Assembly (NCBI RefSeq): GCF_031846185.1
Contig: NZ_JAVRIF010000005.1
Span: 186,001 to 250,000 of the forward strand
DNA length: 64,000 nucleotides
Direction: 5' to 3'
Origin: Thalassotalea_H castellviae
GTDB lineage: Bacteria; Pseudomonadota; Gammaproteobacteria; Enterobacterales; Alteromonadaceae
The notes beneath the pieces are model-generated. The model was not told the DNA's origin and searched no databases. It was given only the letters and a program-made list of their open reading frames with translations. Below, piece after piece: positions 1 to 8,754 of the stretch (position 1 is its first letter; each line of letters opens with the position of its first letter). Position numbers and translations under genes: made by a program.

Positions 1-374
1 CACTTAGCATGACGTAAATGACTTAATTGACGCTCCGCTAAGCTTTTCTCGTATAAGACAATGGGAGTGACGCGAGGCAGTTCTTTACCTAATAACGTAT
101 ATGTATTATTAAGCGATAGCAGGGTTTTTTCACATAATTGTTGACAGTTTGCAGGCAAGCGATAAAGGATTAACCATTGTTCTTTTAACGCCGTAGGATC
201 AACACCTAGGTCGGTTAAGGTCAGTTCTTGTTCGGCCAATTGACCATGGTTAGTGACCCCGTAATTAAACCAATGTTGTTCTAGCGCTAATTTAGCTAAA
301 ACGACAGGTAATATGAATACGGCCAAGGTGATGAGTAACGTTCGACGTGATTTATTTACTTGAGGCGAAGACAT
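1..374 (-). CDS. Partial small membrane-anchored protein of the cytochrome oxidase cluster
   Basis: The 5' part of a minus-strand gene starts at ATG 374 and stays open to the window edge, giving about 124 codons; the C-terminus is outside the window. The N-terminus has a short basic stretch (MSSPQVNKSRR) followed by one hydrophobic segment at about residues 12-28, so it is probably a single-pass inner-membrane protein facing the periplasm. A C-x(4)-C pair lies near residue 80 (NCQQLC). It begins 20 bases after the SURF1 stop codon on the same strand, so it is probably co-transcribed with SURF1. Related gammaproteobacterial clusters carry a small uncharacterised protein here, between SURF1 and haem A synthase. 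A role in oxidase assembly is inferred only from position. Confidence 0.7.
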   Translation of the reverse strand, partial: MSSPQVNKSRRTLLITLAVFILPVVLAKLALEQHWFNYGVTNHGQLAEQELTLTDLGVDPTALKEQWLILYRLPANCQQLCEKTLLSLNNTYTLLGKELPRVTPIVLYEKSLAERQLSHLRHAK

Positions 375-393
375 AGATAACCTTTTTCTTATT

Positions 394-1152
394 TTAATTT
401 TTATTATTATTTTTCGGTTTATTTTTAATAAACCATACACTAGCACTGATCATTAACAGCATCCAAGCTGTGGCTAATGAAAACCATTGAAATGCATAAG
501 CTCGATGCTTTTCTGGTGGCATCACAATAGGACGCCAATTTTTTTCAAAACCTAGACTTTCTTTTGTATCTAAGTAAATGACAAAGGGCAATAACTTTTG
601 TGCAAAAAACCTTGAAAATTTATCAATTTCTATCCGTTGAATTCTCAGCGGCCACGAAGGATTTTTGTAATTCTCTTCGCTTAACACTATGCCATGTTCA
701 ATTAACCTTACATGACCTGTAATTTTTTGAGCGCCAGATACTGGGGTAATTTCAGGTAATTTACTGCGATCGATAAAGCCTTCAATCCAACCTAAATTCA
801 CTAACACTGCCCTATCGTTGTCGGTAATCACTTGTAACACTCGATAACCTAGTCGACCGTTATGCGTTTGATTATCTAATAGGAAAACTTTCTCATCATT
901 GAAAGCCCCCTGAATTTTAACCGGAAGATCGTTGATATTTTCATTTGATGATTGTAACGATAATACCTCATCAAGAGATAAAGCATCTTGAGATTTATAA
1001 TCGCTAATACGCGATAAACGTTGTTCTTTTTCGATGGCTCTGGCGGTTTGCCAAAATCCAAGCTTGATTAATCCACTAAAGACAAGCAAAGTGATAATGA
1101 CAACAAACCAGTTTAATTGATTGAAATATTCTCTAAAATCAGCAAACTTCAT
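394..1152 (-). CDS. SURF1 family cytochrome oxidase assembly protein
   Basis: A 252-residue protein of the usual SURF1 length. It has the family topology: one membrane segment near residues 15-35, a long periplasmic domain and a second membrane segment near residues 222-243. The motif LGFWQTARAIEK after the first helix and the LGWIEG segment near residue 120 are typical. SURF1 proteins help insert haem a or mature subunit I of haem-copper oxidases in the inner membrane. The gene lies downstream of the coxB-coxA-ctaG-coxC cluster, separated from it by an oppositely oriented DUF2909 gene, so it is probably transcribed from its own promoter. The start is ATG with a GGTAA-like ribosome site just upstream. 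Confidence 0.92.
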   Translation of the reverse strand: MKFADFREYFNQLNWFVVIITLLVFSGLIKLGFWQTARAIEKEQRLSRISDYKSQDALSLDEVLSLQSSNENINDLPVKIQGAFNDEKVFLLDNQTHNGRLGYRVLQVITDNDRAVLVNLGWIEGFIDRSKLPEITPVSGAQKITGHVRLIEHGIVLSEENYKNPSWPLRIQRIEIDKFSRFFAQKLLPFVIYLDTKESLGFEKNWRPIVMPPEKHRAYAFQWFSLATAWMLLMISASVWFIKNKPKNNNKN

Positions 1153-1213
1153 ATATTACCGTAAAAATTAATAGCAACCTGTATAACCTAACATAATAAA
1201 AAGAGAGGGTTTT

Positions 1214-1423
1214 GTGATTATAAAAATTATCATTGTTGGCTTATTAGCCTTTATGATTTATAACCTGTTTCGTGCTTTAATAATCATGAATAAAAACGAT
1301 CCAAACCAGCCAAGTATGTCAAAGTTTATCGGCCGTCGAGTCATGACTTCTGTTGTAATTGTTCTCTTATTGCTTGTGGGTATTCTGACTGGCGTAATTA
1401 CACCAAACCCAAGACCTTTCTAA
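1214..1423 (+). CDS. DUF2909 family twin-transmembrane small protein
   Basis: A 69-residue protein with two hydrophobic helices (about residues 3-20 and 46-63) separated by a polar, basic loop. This matches the DUF2909/twin-transmembrane family that recurs beside cytochrome oxidase genes in marine gammaproteobacteria. The start is GTG with the purine-rich site AGAGAGGG just upstream. It is the only plus-strand gene in the oxidase cluster, convergent with coxC and divergent from SURF1, and is followed by a clear hairpin terminator. Function is unknown; an accessory role in oxidase assembly or stability is only suggested by position. Confidence 0.85.
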   Translation: MIIKIIIVGLLAFMIYNLFRALIIMNKNDPNQPSMSKFIGRRVMTSVVIVLLLLVGILTGVITPNPRPF

Positions 1424-1443
1424 ACAAAGCGATTAAGGAAAAG

Positions 1444-1475
1444 AAGGCGCTTTAATGGCGCCTTATTTATTTTCA
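1444..1475 (+). terminator. Intrinsic terminator after the DUF2909 gene
   Basis: A perfect 7-bp stem (AAGGCGC at 1444-1450 with GCGCCTT at 1458-1464) and a 7-base loop, followed by an AT-rich, T-containing tail. It lies 20 bases after the DUF2909 stop codon. Confidence 0.75.
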
Positions 1476-1610
1476 TTTTTTGTATATTCTCTGTAAAAAC
1501 TTAAGGCTAAATTGACTAGCTCAAAAACAACAAGATGGCACGGAAGGTAACATTTTACTTAAGTGTACCTTCGATGCAGTTATTGAGTTAATCTACGACC
1601 CATTCAGTTT

Positions 1611-2495
1611 TTAAATAATGTAAACAAAAACAAAGAGTAATACCCATACCACGTCGACAAAGTGCCAGTACCAACTTGCCGCTTGAAACGCAAAATGATT
1701 CTTAGGAGTAAAGTGACCTTTAAACACTCGGATCAACATGACAATTAACATGATGGTACCTAAAGTAACATGCATCCCATGAAATCCTGTCAGCATATAA
1801 AAGGTATTACCATAGATTCCACTGGTTAAATACAGCTTCATTTCATCCGCATAACCGTGTGCATATTCTAAGCCTTGGCAATACAAGAACACTAGACCCA
1901 AGACACAGGTAATGCTTAACCAGAATTTTAATTGCGGGCGCTTATCTTGCTCTAATGCCACATGAGCTAAATGAGCCGTCACTGAAGATGTTAATAACAA
2001 AATAGTATTGATAAGGGGTAAACCATACCAACCCATACCGGTTGTTTCTGTTCCGTCAGGTGTTTTAATCAATGGCCATTGCGCCGTGAATTCCGGCCAT
2101 AATACCGCGCCGGTCATTGCATTATTATCAGCGCCGCCTAACCATGGAACAGAAAGTGTTCTGGCGTAAAGTAAAGCACCAAAAAATGCCGCAAAGAACA
2201 TCACTTCAGAAAAGATAAACCAGCTCATCCCTTGTTTAAATGAATTATCCATTTGATGGCTATATTTGCCCGCCATTGATTCATTAATCACATTATTGAA
2301 CCAACCAAACATCATGTAGATCACCATCGCGATACCGGCGATTAATACATAACCACCGAAACCTGAGGTTGAATTTTTTATATCTGTTACATAATTCGCT
2401 GCGCCAACGGCGATTAAAAACAATGCAACGGCACCCACAATTGGCCAATGGCTTTGTGCGGGTACATAATATGTTTCATATTTTTTTGTAGTCAT
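1611..2495 (-). CDS. coxC: Cytochrome c oxidase subunit III
   Basis: A 294-residue integral membrane protein with seven predicted helices. Family signatures are FSEVMFFAAFFGALLYAR around residues 95-113 and GFHGMHVTLGTIML plus SWYWHFVDVVWV near the C-terminus. Subunit III stabilises the catalytic core of haem-copper oxidases. ATG 2495 fits the AGGGG ribosome site better than the adjacent GTG at 2498. It is the last gene of coxB-coxA-ctaG-coxC, 29 bases after ctaG, and converges on the DUF2909 gene. Confidence 0.96.
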   Translation of the reverse strand: MTTKKYETYYVPAQSHWPIVGAVALFLIAVGAANYVTDIKNSTSGFGGYVLIAGIAMVIYMMFGWFNNVINESMAGKYSHQMDNSFKQGMSWFIFSEVMFFAAFFGALLYARTLSVPWLGGADNNAMTGAVLWPEFTAQWPLIKTPDGTETTGMGWYGLPLINTILLLTSSVTAHLAHVALEQDKRPQLKFWLSITCVLGLVFLYCQGLEYAHGYADEMKLYLTSGIYGNTFYMLTGFHGMHVTLGTIMLIVMLIRVFKGHFTPKNHFAFQAASWYWHFVDVVWVLLFVFVYII

Positions 2496-2524
2496 CACTA
2501 TTCCCCTGTGTTTCGCGTAATCGC

Positions 2525-3079
2525 CTAAGATTCAACTGAGCCGGTGATATCGTATAAAGTGTAAGACAAAGTAATAGTCTTCACTTCTTCTGGTAGCTCT
2601 GCATCAACATAAAATTGCAGGGCCATTTCGACATCTTCTTGTGCTTTAAGCGGCTGTGAGTTGAAACAAAAACACTCTATTTTTTGAAAATAAATCGCGG
2701 CTTTACCAGGCGAAACTGATGGTACAGCTTGCCCAATAATGTCATTGACCGATTCATTTTTCGCATAAAATTTCACTAATTTCATTTCACCAGGATGTAC
2801 TGTAATTTCGTTTATCATAGGCTCAAACTGCCAAGGTATCCCTTTAGCTGTTCGGCTAATAAATTGCACAGTTATGGTACGGCTTTCATCGATGCCATCT
2901 TCATTGACACTAGCAGCGGTAGTCGCCGTTTTACCATTTAACCCGGTGATATCACAAAATACGTCATATAAAGGCACTAAAGCAAAACCAAAACCAAACA
3001 TTGCAAAAACCACCAACACCAGTTTCTTTACTGTTTTAGTCTTATTATTCGATAATTTTTGGTCTTGCTCTGTACTCAT
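2525..3079 (-). CDS. ctaG: Cytochrome c oxidase assembly protein CtaG/Cox11
   Basis: A 184-residue copper chaperone. It has one N-terminal membrane helix (about residues 20-42) and a periplasmic immunoglobulin-like domain carrying the copper-binding CFCF motif, followed by the conserved FNSQPL segment near residue 140. Cox11/CtaG delivers copper to the CuB centre of subunit I. AGGAAA precedes the ATG with normal spacing. It lies 9 bases downstream of coxA and is clearly in the same operon. Confidence 0.95.
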   Translation of the reverse strand: MSTEQDQKLSNNKTKTVKKLVLVVFAMFGFGFALVPLYDVFCDITGLNGKTATTAASVNEDGIDESRTITVQFISRTAKGIPWQFEPMINEITVHPGEMKLVKFYAKNESVNDIIGQAVPSVSPGKAAIYFQKIECFCFNSQPLKAQEDVEMALQFYVDAELPEEVKTITLSYTLYDITGSVES

Positions 3080-3088
3080 TATATTTTC

Positions 3089-4696
3089 CTATTGCCCTTT
3101 AATATCTTCAGCGTTAGGTGGCGTTTCAAAGGTATGATATGGAGCTGGACTTGCGACCGTCCATTCCAAACCTTCAGCACCGTCCCAAGGTTTCGCGTCA
3201 GCTTTTTTACCGCCCTTAATACACTTAATAACAACCACTAAGAATATTATTTGTGATAAACCAAAGGCAAACCCGCCAATACTTACCCACTTATTAAAGT
3301 CAGCAAATTGCAACGCATAATCAGGTATACGACGAGGCATACCCGCTAAGCCTAAGAAATGCATTGGGAAGAACAGAATGTTCACTGAAATTAACGAACA
3401 CCAAAAATGTGCCTTACTCAATCCGTCGTGATACATATGTCCAGTCCATTTAGGTAACCAGTAATAAGCCCCGGCATAGATGGAGAATAATGAACCTGTC
3501 ACTAATACATAGTGAAAATGAGCTACAACAAAATAGGTATCATGATATTGGAAATCAACCGGTGTTAACGCCAACATCAATCCTGAGAAACCACCAATGG
3601 TAAATAAAATAACGAAGGCAATCGAAAATAGCATTGGCACTTCAAACGTCATAGCACCGCGCCACATAGTCGCAACCCAGTTAAAGACTTTCACACCCGT
3701 TGGCACCGCAATCAACATAGTACAATACATGAAGAATAGTTCACCGAATAACGGCATGCCGGTGGTGAACATATGGTGAGCCCACACAATAAACGATAAG
3801 AAAGCAATTGAAGCTGTGGCATAAACCATTGAGCTATAGCCGAATAAACGTTTACGAGCAAATGTAGGTATGATGGTTGATACAATACCAAATGCCGGCA
3901 AGATCATGATGTAAACTTCAGGATGACCAAAGAACCAAAAAATATGCTGGAACATTACTGGATCACCACCACCAGCGGCGTCGAAGAAACTCGTACCAAA
4001 ATAGGTGTCAGTTAATAGCATAGTTACAACACCAGCTAACACCGGCATTACCGCAATTAATAAATAGGCCGTAATGAAAAATGTCCAAACAAATAATGGC
4101 ATTTTCATGTAAGTCATACCTGGGGCACGCATATTCATGATGGTTACAATGACGTTAATTGCCCCCATAATCGATGAAACACCCATAATATGTACAGCAA
4201 AAACAAAGAATGCGGTACTTCCGTTAGAGTATGTTGTCGAAAGTGGTGCGTAGAACGTCCAACCAAAGTTAGGTGCTCCTGATTCCATAAAGAACGAAGC
4301 AATAAGAATGGAAAATGCAAAAGGCAAAATCCAAAAACTCCAGTTGTTCATACGTGGTAAAGCCATATCTGGCGCACCAATCATCATAGGTATCATCCAG
4401 TTAGCAAAACCGGTGAAAGCCGGCATAATCGCGCCGAATACCATGATCAAACCGTGAACAGTAGTTAATTGGTTAAAAAAGTCGGGTTCAACAAATTGAA
4501 GTCCTGGTTGAAATAACTCAACACGGATCATCATTGCTAATGCACCACCAAATAATAACATGATGAATGCGAACCATAGGTACAAAGTACCAATATCTTT
4601 GTGGTTAGTCGTATACAACCAACGTTTTATACCCGTCATTTTGTGATCATGGTGATCATCGTGCTCATGCGAGTCGTGAATAGCTTCTGTAGTCAT
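3089..4696 (-). CDS. coxA: Cytochrome c oxidase subunit I
   Basis: A 535-residue subunit I with twelve membrane helices. The catalytic segments are visible: TTVHGLIMVFG with a haem a histidine in helix II, WFFGHPEVYIMILPAFG containing the CuB histidine and the cross-linked tyrosine region, and HDTYFVVAHFHYV carrying the haem ligands. The glutamate in the HPEVY motif marks an A-type proton-pumping oxidase. The start is very clear: AGGAGG lies 8 bases before the ATG. The gene follows coxB after 12 bases. Confidence 0.98.
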   Translation of the reverse strand: MTTEAIHDSHEHDDHHDHKMTGIKRWLYTTNHKDIGTLYLWFAFIMLLFGGALAMMIRVELFQPGLQFVEPDFFNQLTTVHGLIMVFGAIMPAFTGFANWMIPMMIGAPDMALPRMNNWSFWILPFAFSILIASFFMESGAPNFGWTFYAPLSTTYSNGSTAFFVFAVHIMGVSSIMGAINVIVTIMNMRAPGMTYMKMPLFVWTFFITAYLLIAVMPVLAGVVTMLLTDTYFGTSFFDAAGGGDPVMFQHIFWFFGHPEVYIMILPAFGIVSTIIPTFARKRLFGYSSMVYATASIAFLSFIVWAHHMFTTGMPLFGELFFMYCTMLIAVPTGVKVFNWVATMWRGAMTFEVPMLFSIAFVILFTIGGFSGLMLALTPVDFQYHDTYFVVAHFHYVLVTGSLFSIYAGAYYWLPKWTGHMYHDGLSKAHFWCSLISVNILFFPMHFLGLAGMPRRIPDYALQFADFNKWVSIGGFAFGLSQIIFLVVVIKCIKGGKKADAKPWDGAEGLEWTVASPAPYHTFETPPNAEDIKGQ

Positions 4697-4708
4697 TATT
4701 CTGCCTCC

Positions 4709-6256
4709 TTACTTAGCACTTGCAGCAATATCTGCGGGTTGAACAACATCACCGGTATTATTACCCCAAGCATTTCGCTCAAAAGTAATGACGGCAGCAA
4801 TGTCGGTTTTAGACAATTGAGCACCAAAAGCGGCCATACTTGGATTTTTCTTACTGCCATTTACCACCATATCAATGTGTGCATTAACATCACCTGTAGT
4901 AATTGGGCTACCGATTAATGATGGAAATGCTGGTGGTAAACCTGCACCAGTAGACTGATGACAAGCTACACAAGCCGTGTTGTAAACTTTCTCGCCTTTA
5001 GCCATTAATTCATCAAGTGTATATTCTTTAGATAAGTCTTCTGCGGGTGCAGCAGAAACAGCTTTACTCACTTTCTCAACGACTTTTTCAACAGTAGTCG
5101 CAGCTGAAGAAGCAGAACCGCTAGTCGCTGATTTAACATCAGCCGCTTGTACAGTATCACCTGTGTCATTGCCCCAAGCGTTTCGCTCGTAAGTAACAAC
5201 CGCAGCAATTTCTTTCATGCTAAGTTGTTTGCCATAACCTTGCATACCGGTTCCGGCTTTACCATTGAAAACGATATCTATATGGTCAGCAACACTGCCC
5301 GTTGTCGCAACAGGACTGCCTTTAAGCGCTGGAAACGCAGGAGGTAAACCTAAGCCTGTAGGTTGATGACAAGCAGCACAATAAGCCGTGTAAGTAGTTT
5401 CACCTAATTGCATTAATTCTTCTTTAGAGAGTGAAGCATTTAAAGAAGCAGCCTCTGCAGCAGCGGCATTAGCGATTAATTCATTTTGTTCATCAATCCA
5501 ACGGGCGTAGTCTTCTTCCGATTTAACTTCAACGACAATCGGCATAAAACCATGATCTTTACCGCAAAGCTCAGCACATTGGCCTCTATATATTCCTGGC
5601 TCAGGTACTATCGCCCATGCTTCGTTGATAAAACCAGGGTTAGCATCTTGTTTAACGGCAAAATCTGGCACCCACCATGAATGAATCACATCATCAGAAG
5701 TGATCAAAAAGCGAATTTTTTTATTAACCGGTATCACCAAATGTCTATCAACCTCTAAAAGATAATTTTCACCTTTTGTTTCGCCAACACCATTTTGGTT
5801 TTCATATTGTCCACGAGGAGTCGATAAAACAGAGTAAAACTCAATGTCTTGGTCAAAATATTTATAGTGCCATTTCCACTGAGAGCCAGTGACTTGAATA
5901 GTGATATCAGAATTATCGTTATTTTCCATGCTAACGAGTGTTTTCGTTGCGGGTACCGCCATGCCGATTAAGATGACAATAGGGATAACTGTCCACAGAA
6001 TTTCCACCTTGGTACTTTCATGAAAAGTTGCTGGCTTTACCCCCTTTGATTTGCGATGGAACATGATTGACCAAAACATCGCCCCAAAAACCACAACACC
6101 AATTGCAGTACAAATATAAAGCGCAAACATATGAAGACCATATACTTCCTGACTTATATCAGTAACACCTTTGGTAAGATTTAACTGTTTATCTGCCCAA
6201 GCCATACTAGGAACTAATAGCCCTAGGAATAGCCAACTTAGGTTACGTCTCTTCAC
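4709..6256 (-). CDS. coxB: Cytochrome c oxidase subunit II with two fused cytochrome c domains (caa3 type)
   Basis: A 515-residue subunit II, much longer than the common 250-300 residues. It has a signal segment (1-21), two membrane helices (about 40-65 and 83-103) and a cupredoxin domain. The CuA ligands are visible as H192, C227, C231, H235 and M238. Two haem c domains follow, with CAACH at 293-297 and CVACH at 429-433. A linker rich in Ala, Ser and Val (about 370-410) separates them. Each haem domain contains a near-identical block ending ERNAWGN(D/N)TGD, which points to an internal duplication. The haem domains would carry electrons to CuA without a soluble cytochrome. The start is GTG 6256, with GGAGGAG seven bases upstream; the nearby ATG at 6263 is out of frame and stops early. 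Confidence 0.96.
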   Translation of the reverse strand: MKRRNLSWLFLGLLVPSMAWADKQLNLTKGVTDISQEVYGLHMFALYICTAIGVVVFGAMFWSIMFHRKSKGVKPATFHESTKVEILWTVIPIVILIGMAVPATKTLVSMENNDNSDITIQVTGSQWKWHYKYFDQDIEFYSVLSTPRGQYENQNGVGETKGENYLLEVDRHLVIPVNKKIRFLITSDDVIHSWWVPDFAVKQDANPGFINEAWAIVPEPGIYRGQCAELCGKDHGFMPIVVEVKSEEDYARWIDEQNELIANAAAAEAASLNASLSKEELMQLGETTYTAYCAACHQPTGLGLPPAFPALKGSPVATTGSVADHIDIVFNGKAGTGMQGYGKQLSMKEIAAVVTYERNAWGNDTGDTVQAADVKSATSGSASSAATTVEKVVEKVSKAVSAAPAEDLSKEYTLDELMAKGEKVYNTACVACHQSTGAGLPPAFPSLIGSPITTGDVNAHIDMVVNGSKKNPSMAAFGAQLSKTDIAAVITFERNAWGNNTGDVVQPADIAASAK

Positions 6257-6704
6257 TCGACATCTCCTCCACCCTTTCTAAGTTTTAAAATCTTTAATAT
6301 CATTAAAAAACGAATATCTTGATTTCTTTTAGTTGTTTTTGTTGTTATTTTTTCTGGCTATTTTTTAACCACTTAAAGTGCGCCTTATTATTATTTTTGT
6401 TCAATTTCTGTCCTAGAATTACTTAAATCTTGATCTAGGTCAATTCTTAATTTTCTTTAATAAAAGTAAAAACACTAACAATTACAATAGAGTATCAACT
6501 CTAAAACGTTAAAAAGTCCATTTTATATAGCCTGACGCCATAGGCTAAAAATCAAGCAATTGCTCTAATAAAATAATATCAGGTAGAAATGAGGGTGAAT
6601 ATTTTTTAATCAAAAAACAATCTAGTTTGAGAATACTAAGATTAAATAAGAATTATTCTTTATAAAAGTTCGGCTAAAGCATGAAAAGTGACAAAAAGTA
6701 AAAA
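6257..6704 (-). promoter_or_regulatory. AT-rich leader and promoter region of the cox operon
   Basis: About 450 bases without a coding region lie between coxB and the lexA terminator. The sequence is strongly AT-rich with no long open frame. It must hold the coxB promoter and ribosome site (GGAGGAG at 6264-6270), but I could not pick a convincing -35/-10 pair by eye. No other structure was recognised. Confidence 0.5.
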
Positions 6705-6747
6705 ATTGCTGACTTTTATTAAAAAGAGGAGAACAAAAGTCAGCAAT
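6692..6747 (-). terminator. Strong intrinsic terminator of lexA
   Basis: A perfect 13-bp inverted repeat (6705-6717 with 6735-6747, core ATTGCTGACTTTT) with a 17-base loop begins about 15 bases past the lexA stop codon. Read on the minus strand it is followed by a T-rich run (complement of 6692-6704). Confidence 0.88.
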
Positions 6748-6762
6748 ATGGAAAAGTTAAAT

Positions 6763-7386
6763 TTACATCCAGTCGGCAGAACGAATAACTCCTACAGCTA
6801 TGCCTTCAACATTAAAATGTTGCGAAGTTAAATCAACTTTTATCGGTGAGAAATCTTCATTTTCAGCGTGAAGATAAACAACATTTCCTTCACGTTTAAA
6901 TCGTTTTACCGTTACATCTTCATCAATTCGCGCAACAATCACTTGGCCATTTTGCACGTCAGTCGTTTGATGTACCGCTAATAAATCACCATCGAGAATG
7001 CCTATATCTTTCATACTTTCGCCATTTACTCGCAATAAATAATCCGCTGCAGGGTGAAATAAATTACCGTCAATTTTATAGTTATCTTCAACATGTTCTT
7101 GCGCCAGAATAGGTTCTCCTGCCGCAACACGACCAATTAACGGTAAGCCTTCTTCTTCAGTAAACTGTTCCGCTAAACGAATACCGCGCGACGTGCCAGG
7201 TAGCATTTCGATGTAACCTTTTTTAGCGAGTGCTTTTAAATGCTCTTCGGCGGCATTGGCAGATTTAAAACCGAAAAAATCGGCAATTTCAGCGCGCGTG
7301 GGTGGCATACCCGTTTGAGAAATATTTTCTTTAATAAGATCAAAAATTTGTTCTTGGCGTGGTGTAAGTGGTCGTAGGTTAGTCAT
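6763..7386 (-). CDS. lexA: LexA repressor
   Basis: A 207-residue LexA of normal length. The N-terminal winged helix (about 1-70) starts MTNLRPLTPRQEQIFDLI and includes the recognition segment PPTRAEIADFFGFKS. The self-cleavage bond is A89-G90 (RVAAGEP). The catalytic dyad is S124 (NGESM) and K161 (TVKRF), each exactly five residues beyond the E. coli positions. LexA represses the SOS regulon and cleaves itself when RecA is activated. The gene is preceded by two LexA boxes, so it is autoregulated, and followed by a strong terminator, so it is probably monocistronic. The ribosome site AGGAA touches the proximal operator. Confidence 0.98.
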   Translation of the reverse strand: MTNLRPLTPRQEQIFDLIKENISQTGMPPTRAEIADFFGFKSANAAEEHLKALAKKGYIEMLPGTSRGIRLAEQFTEEEGLPLIGRVAAGEPILAQEHVEDNYKIDGNLFHPAADYLLRVNGESMKDIGILDGDLLAVHQTTDVQNGQVIVARIDEDVTVKRFKREGNVVYLHAENEDFSPIKVDLTSQHFNVEGIAVGVIRSADWM

Positions 7387-7397
7387 TCGACAATTTC

Positions 7398-7435
7398 CTG
7401 TATATACTGACAGTTATAACTGTTAGTATATACAG
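7398..7435 (-). promoter_or_regulatory. Double LexA operator (SOS boxes)
   Basis: Two perfect CTGT-N8-ACAG boxes lie at 7398-7413 (CTGTATATACTGACAG) and 7420-7435 (CTGTTAGTATATACAG), 12-49 bases before the lexA start codon. Their centres are 22 bp apart, about two helical turns. The two boxes are inverted copies of each other, so the full 38-bp block is a palindrome with only one mismatched pair. The two-operator layout resembles E. coli lexA. Confidence 0.93.
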
Positions 7436-7606
7436 GCTGTAAATAAACGCAACCCTGACTAGTCAAGTAAAAAACTTAATCGAGATATCAGACATAATGC
7501 TATATAAATGAATGAGATAAAAACCTCTCTATTCGCCATTGGTTATTATATCTGAAAGCAAAATCAGCTATGCTTAGCCAACGTTTCACTTAAAAATACG
7601 AGCCAC

Positions 7607-8731
7607 GTGAAAGCAGAATTTCATCATAGTATTAATGATATTGCCAAAAACCAATGGCAAGCCGTAGAAAACTCTTTATGCCCACTGATGCATTATGAAT
7701 TTTTCAAAGCGCTTGAAGATAGTACGTCTATTTGTATTAAGACTGGTTGGCAGCCTCATCATTTAACCTTATCTACTGATAAAACAATTCAAGCAATTAT
7801 CCCGTTATATATTAAACAACACTCATGGGGCGAGTATGTGTTTGACTGGGACTGGGCACAAGCTTATCAGCACAATGGTTTAGATTATTATCCCAAGTTA
7901 GTCAGCACTATTCCTGTTACCCCCATTCCAAATGACAAGCTCCTAAGCGAAACGGTTGATTATCTGCAAATCATAAAAGTACTGATTGAGTATTGCCAGC
8001 AAAATGATATCAATAGCTGGCACTTGTTGTTTATTCCTGAAATTTCTCAAGCTGCTCAAGAAAAGTTACCTGATGACGTATATCTTCGCCATACGGTTCA
8101 GTTTCATTGGTTTAATCGTCAATATCAAAGTTTTGACCATTTCCTTTCAACATTTACCGCCAGAAAACGTAAAAACACCTTAAAAGAACGCCGTTCAATT
8201 GCTCAACAAGATGTTCAGGTTAAGCGGTTTGTCGGTAAAGACATTACCAAGAAACATTTAGATTACTTCTATTTAACTTACCAATTAACTTATTTAAAAA
8301 AAGGTCATCAGCCGCACTTAAGCTATGCTTTTTTTCAACAAATTTTTCAAACGTTACCGGATAATATTTTACTGGTAATCGCGAGTCGAGATGATCAATA
8401 TATTGCTTGTTCATTGTTCTTTTATGATCATCAGCATTTATATGGTCGTTATTGGGGCTGTAGTGAATCAGTGAAAAATCTTCATTTTGAGCTTTGTTAT
8501 TATCAAGGCATCGAATTTTGCATTGCTAATAAATTAGCGATGTTTAATCCAGGCACACAAGGTGAGCATAAAATACAACGAGGTTTTGAAGCCGTATTGA
8601 CCTATTCTTATCATTGGATCAAACATGAACACTTCAAAACGCCGATAAAAAATTACTGCCAACAAGAACGAGTACAACTAAAGCGTTATCAAAAGCAATG
8701 TTTAGCGGCATTACCGTTTAAACAAAGCTAA
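7607..8731 (+). CDS. FemAB/GNAT-like protein, DUF482 family
   Basis: A 374-residue protein of the DUF482 (FemAB-like) family. Typical features are the N-terminal segment ending MHYEFFKALEDS, the W-rich PLYIKQHSWGEYVFDWDWAQAY region near residues 65-85, and the C-terminal GRYWGCSESVKNLHFELCYYQGIEFCI and FNPGTQGEHKI motifs near residues 285-325. These proteins have tandem GNAT folds related to peptidoglycan aminoacyl transferases, but the substrate is not established. The GTG start lacks a strong ribosome site, so the exact start is uncertain. It diverges from lexA and is followed after 23 bases by a DUF938 gene, probably one operon. Confidence 0.85.
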   Translation: MKAEFHHSINDIAKNQWQAVENSLCPLMHYEFFKALEDSTSICIKTGWQPHHLTLSTDKTIQAIIPLYIKQHSWGEYVFDWDWAQAYQHNGLDYYPKLVSTIPVTPIPNDKLLSETVDYLQIIKVLIEYCQQNDINSWHLLFIPEISQAAQEKLPDDVYLRHTVQFHWFNRQYQSFDHFLSTFTARKRKNTLKERRSIAQQDVQVKRFVGKDITKKHLDYFYLTYQLTYLKKGHQPHLSYAFFQQIFQTLPDNILLVIASRDDQYIACSLFFYDHQHLYGRYWGCSESVKNLHFELCYYQGIEFCIANKLAMFNPGTQGEHKIQRGFEAVLTYSYHWIKHEHFKTPIKNYCQQERVQLKRYQKQCLAALPFKQS

Positions 8732-8754
8732 CGCGTCAACAAAAGGAAATTAGG

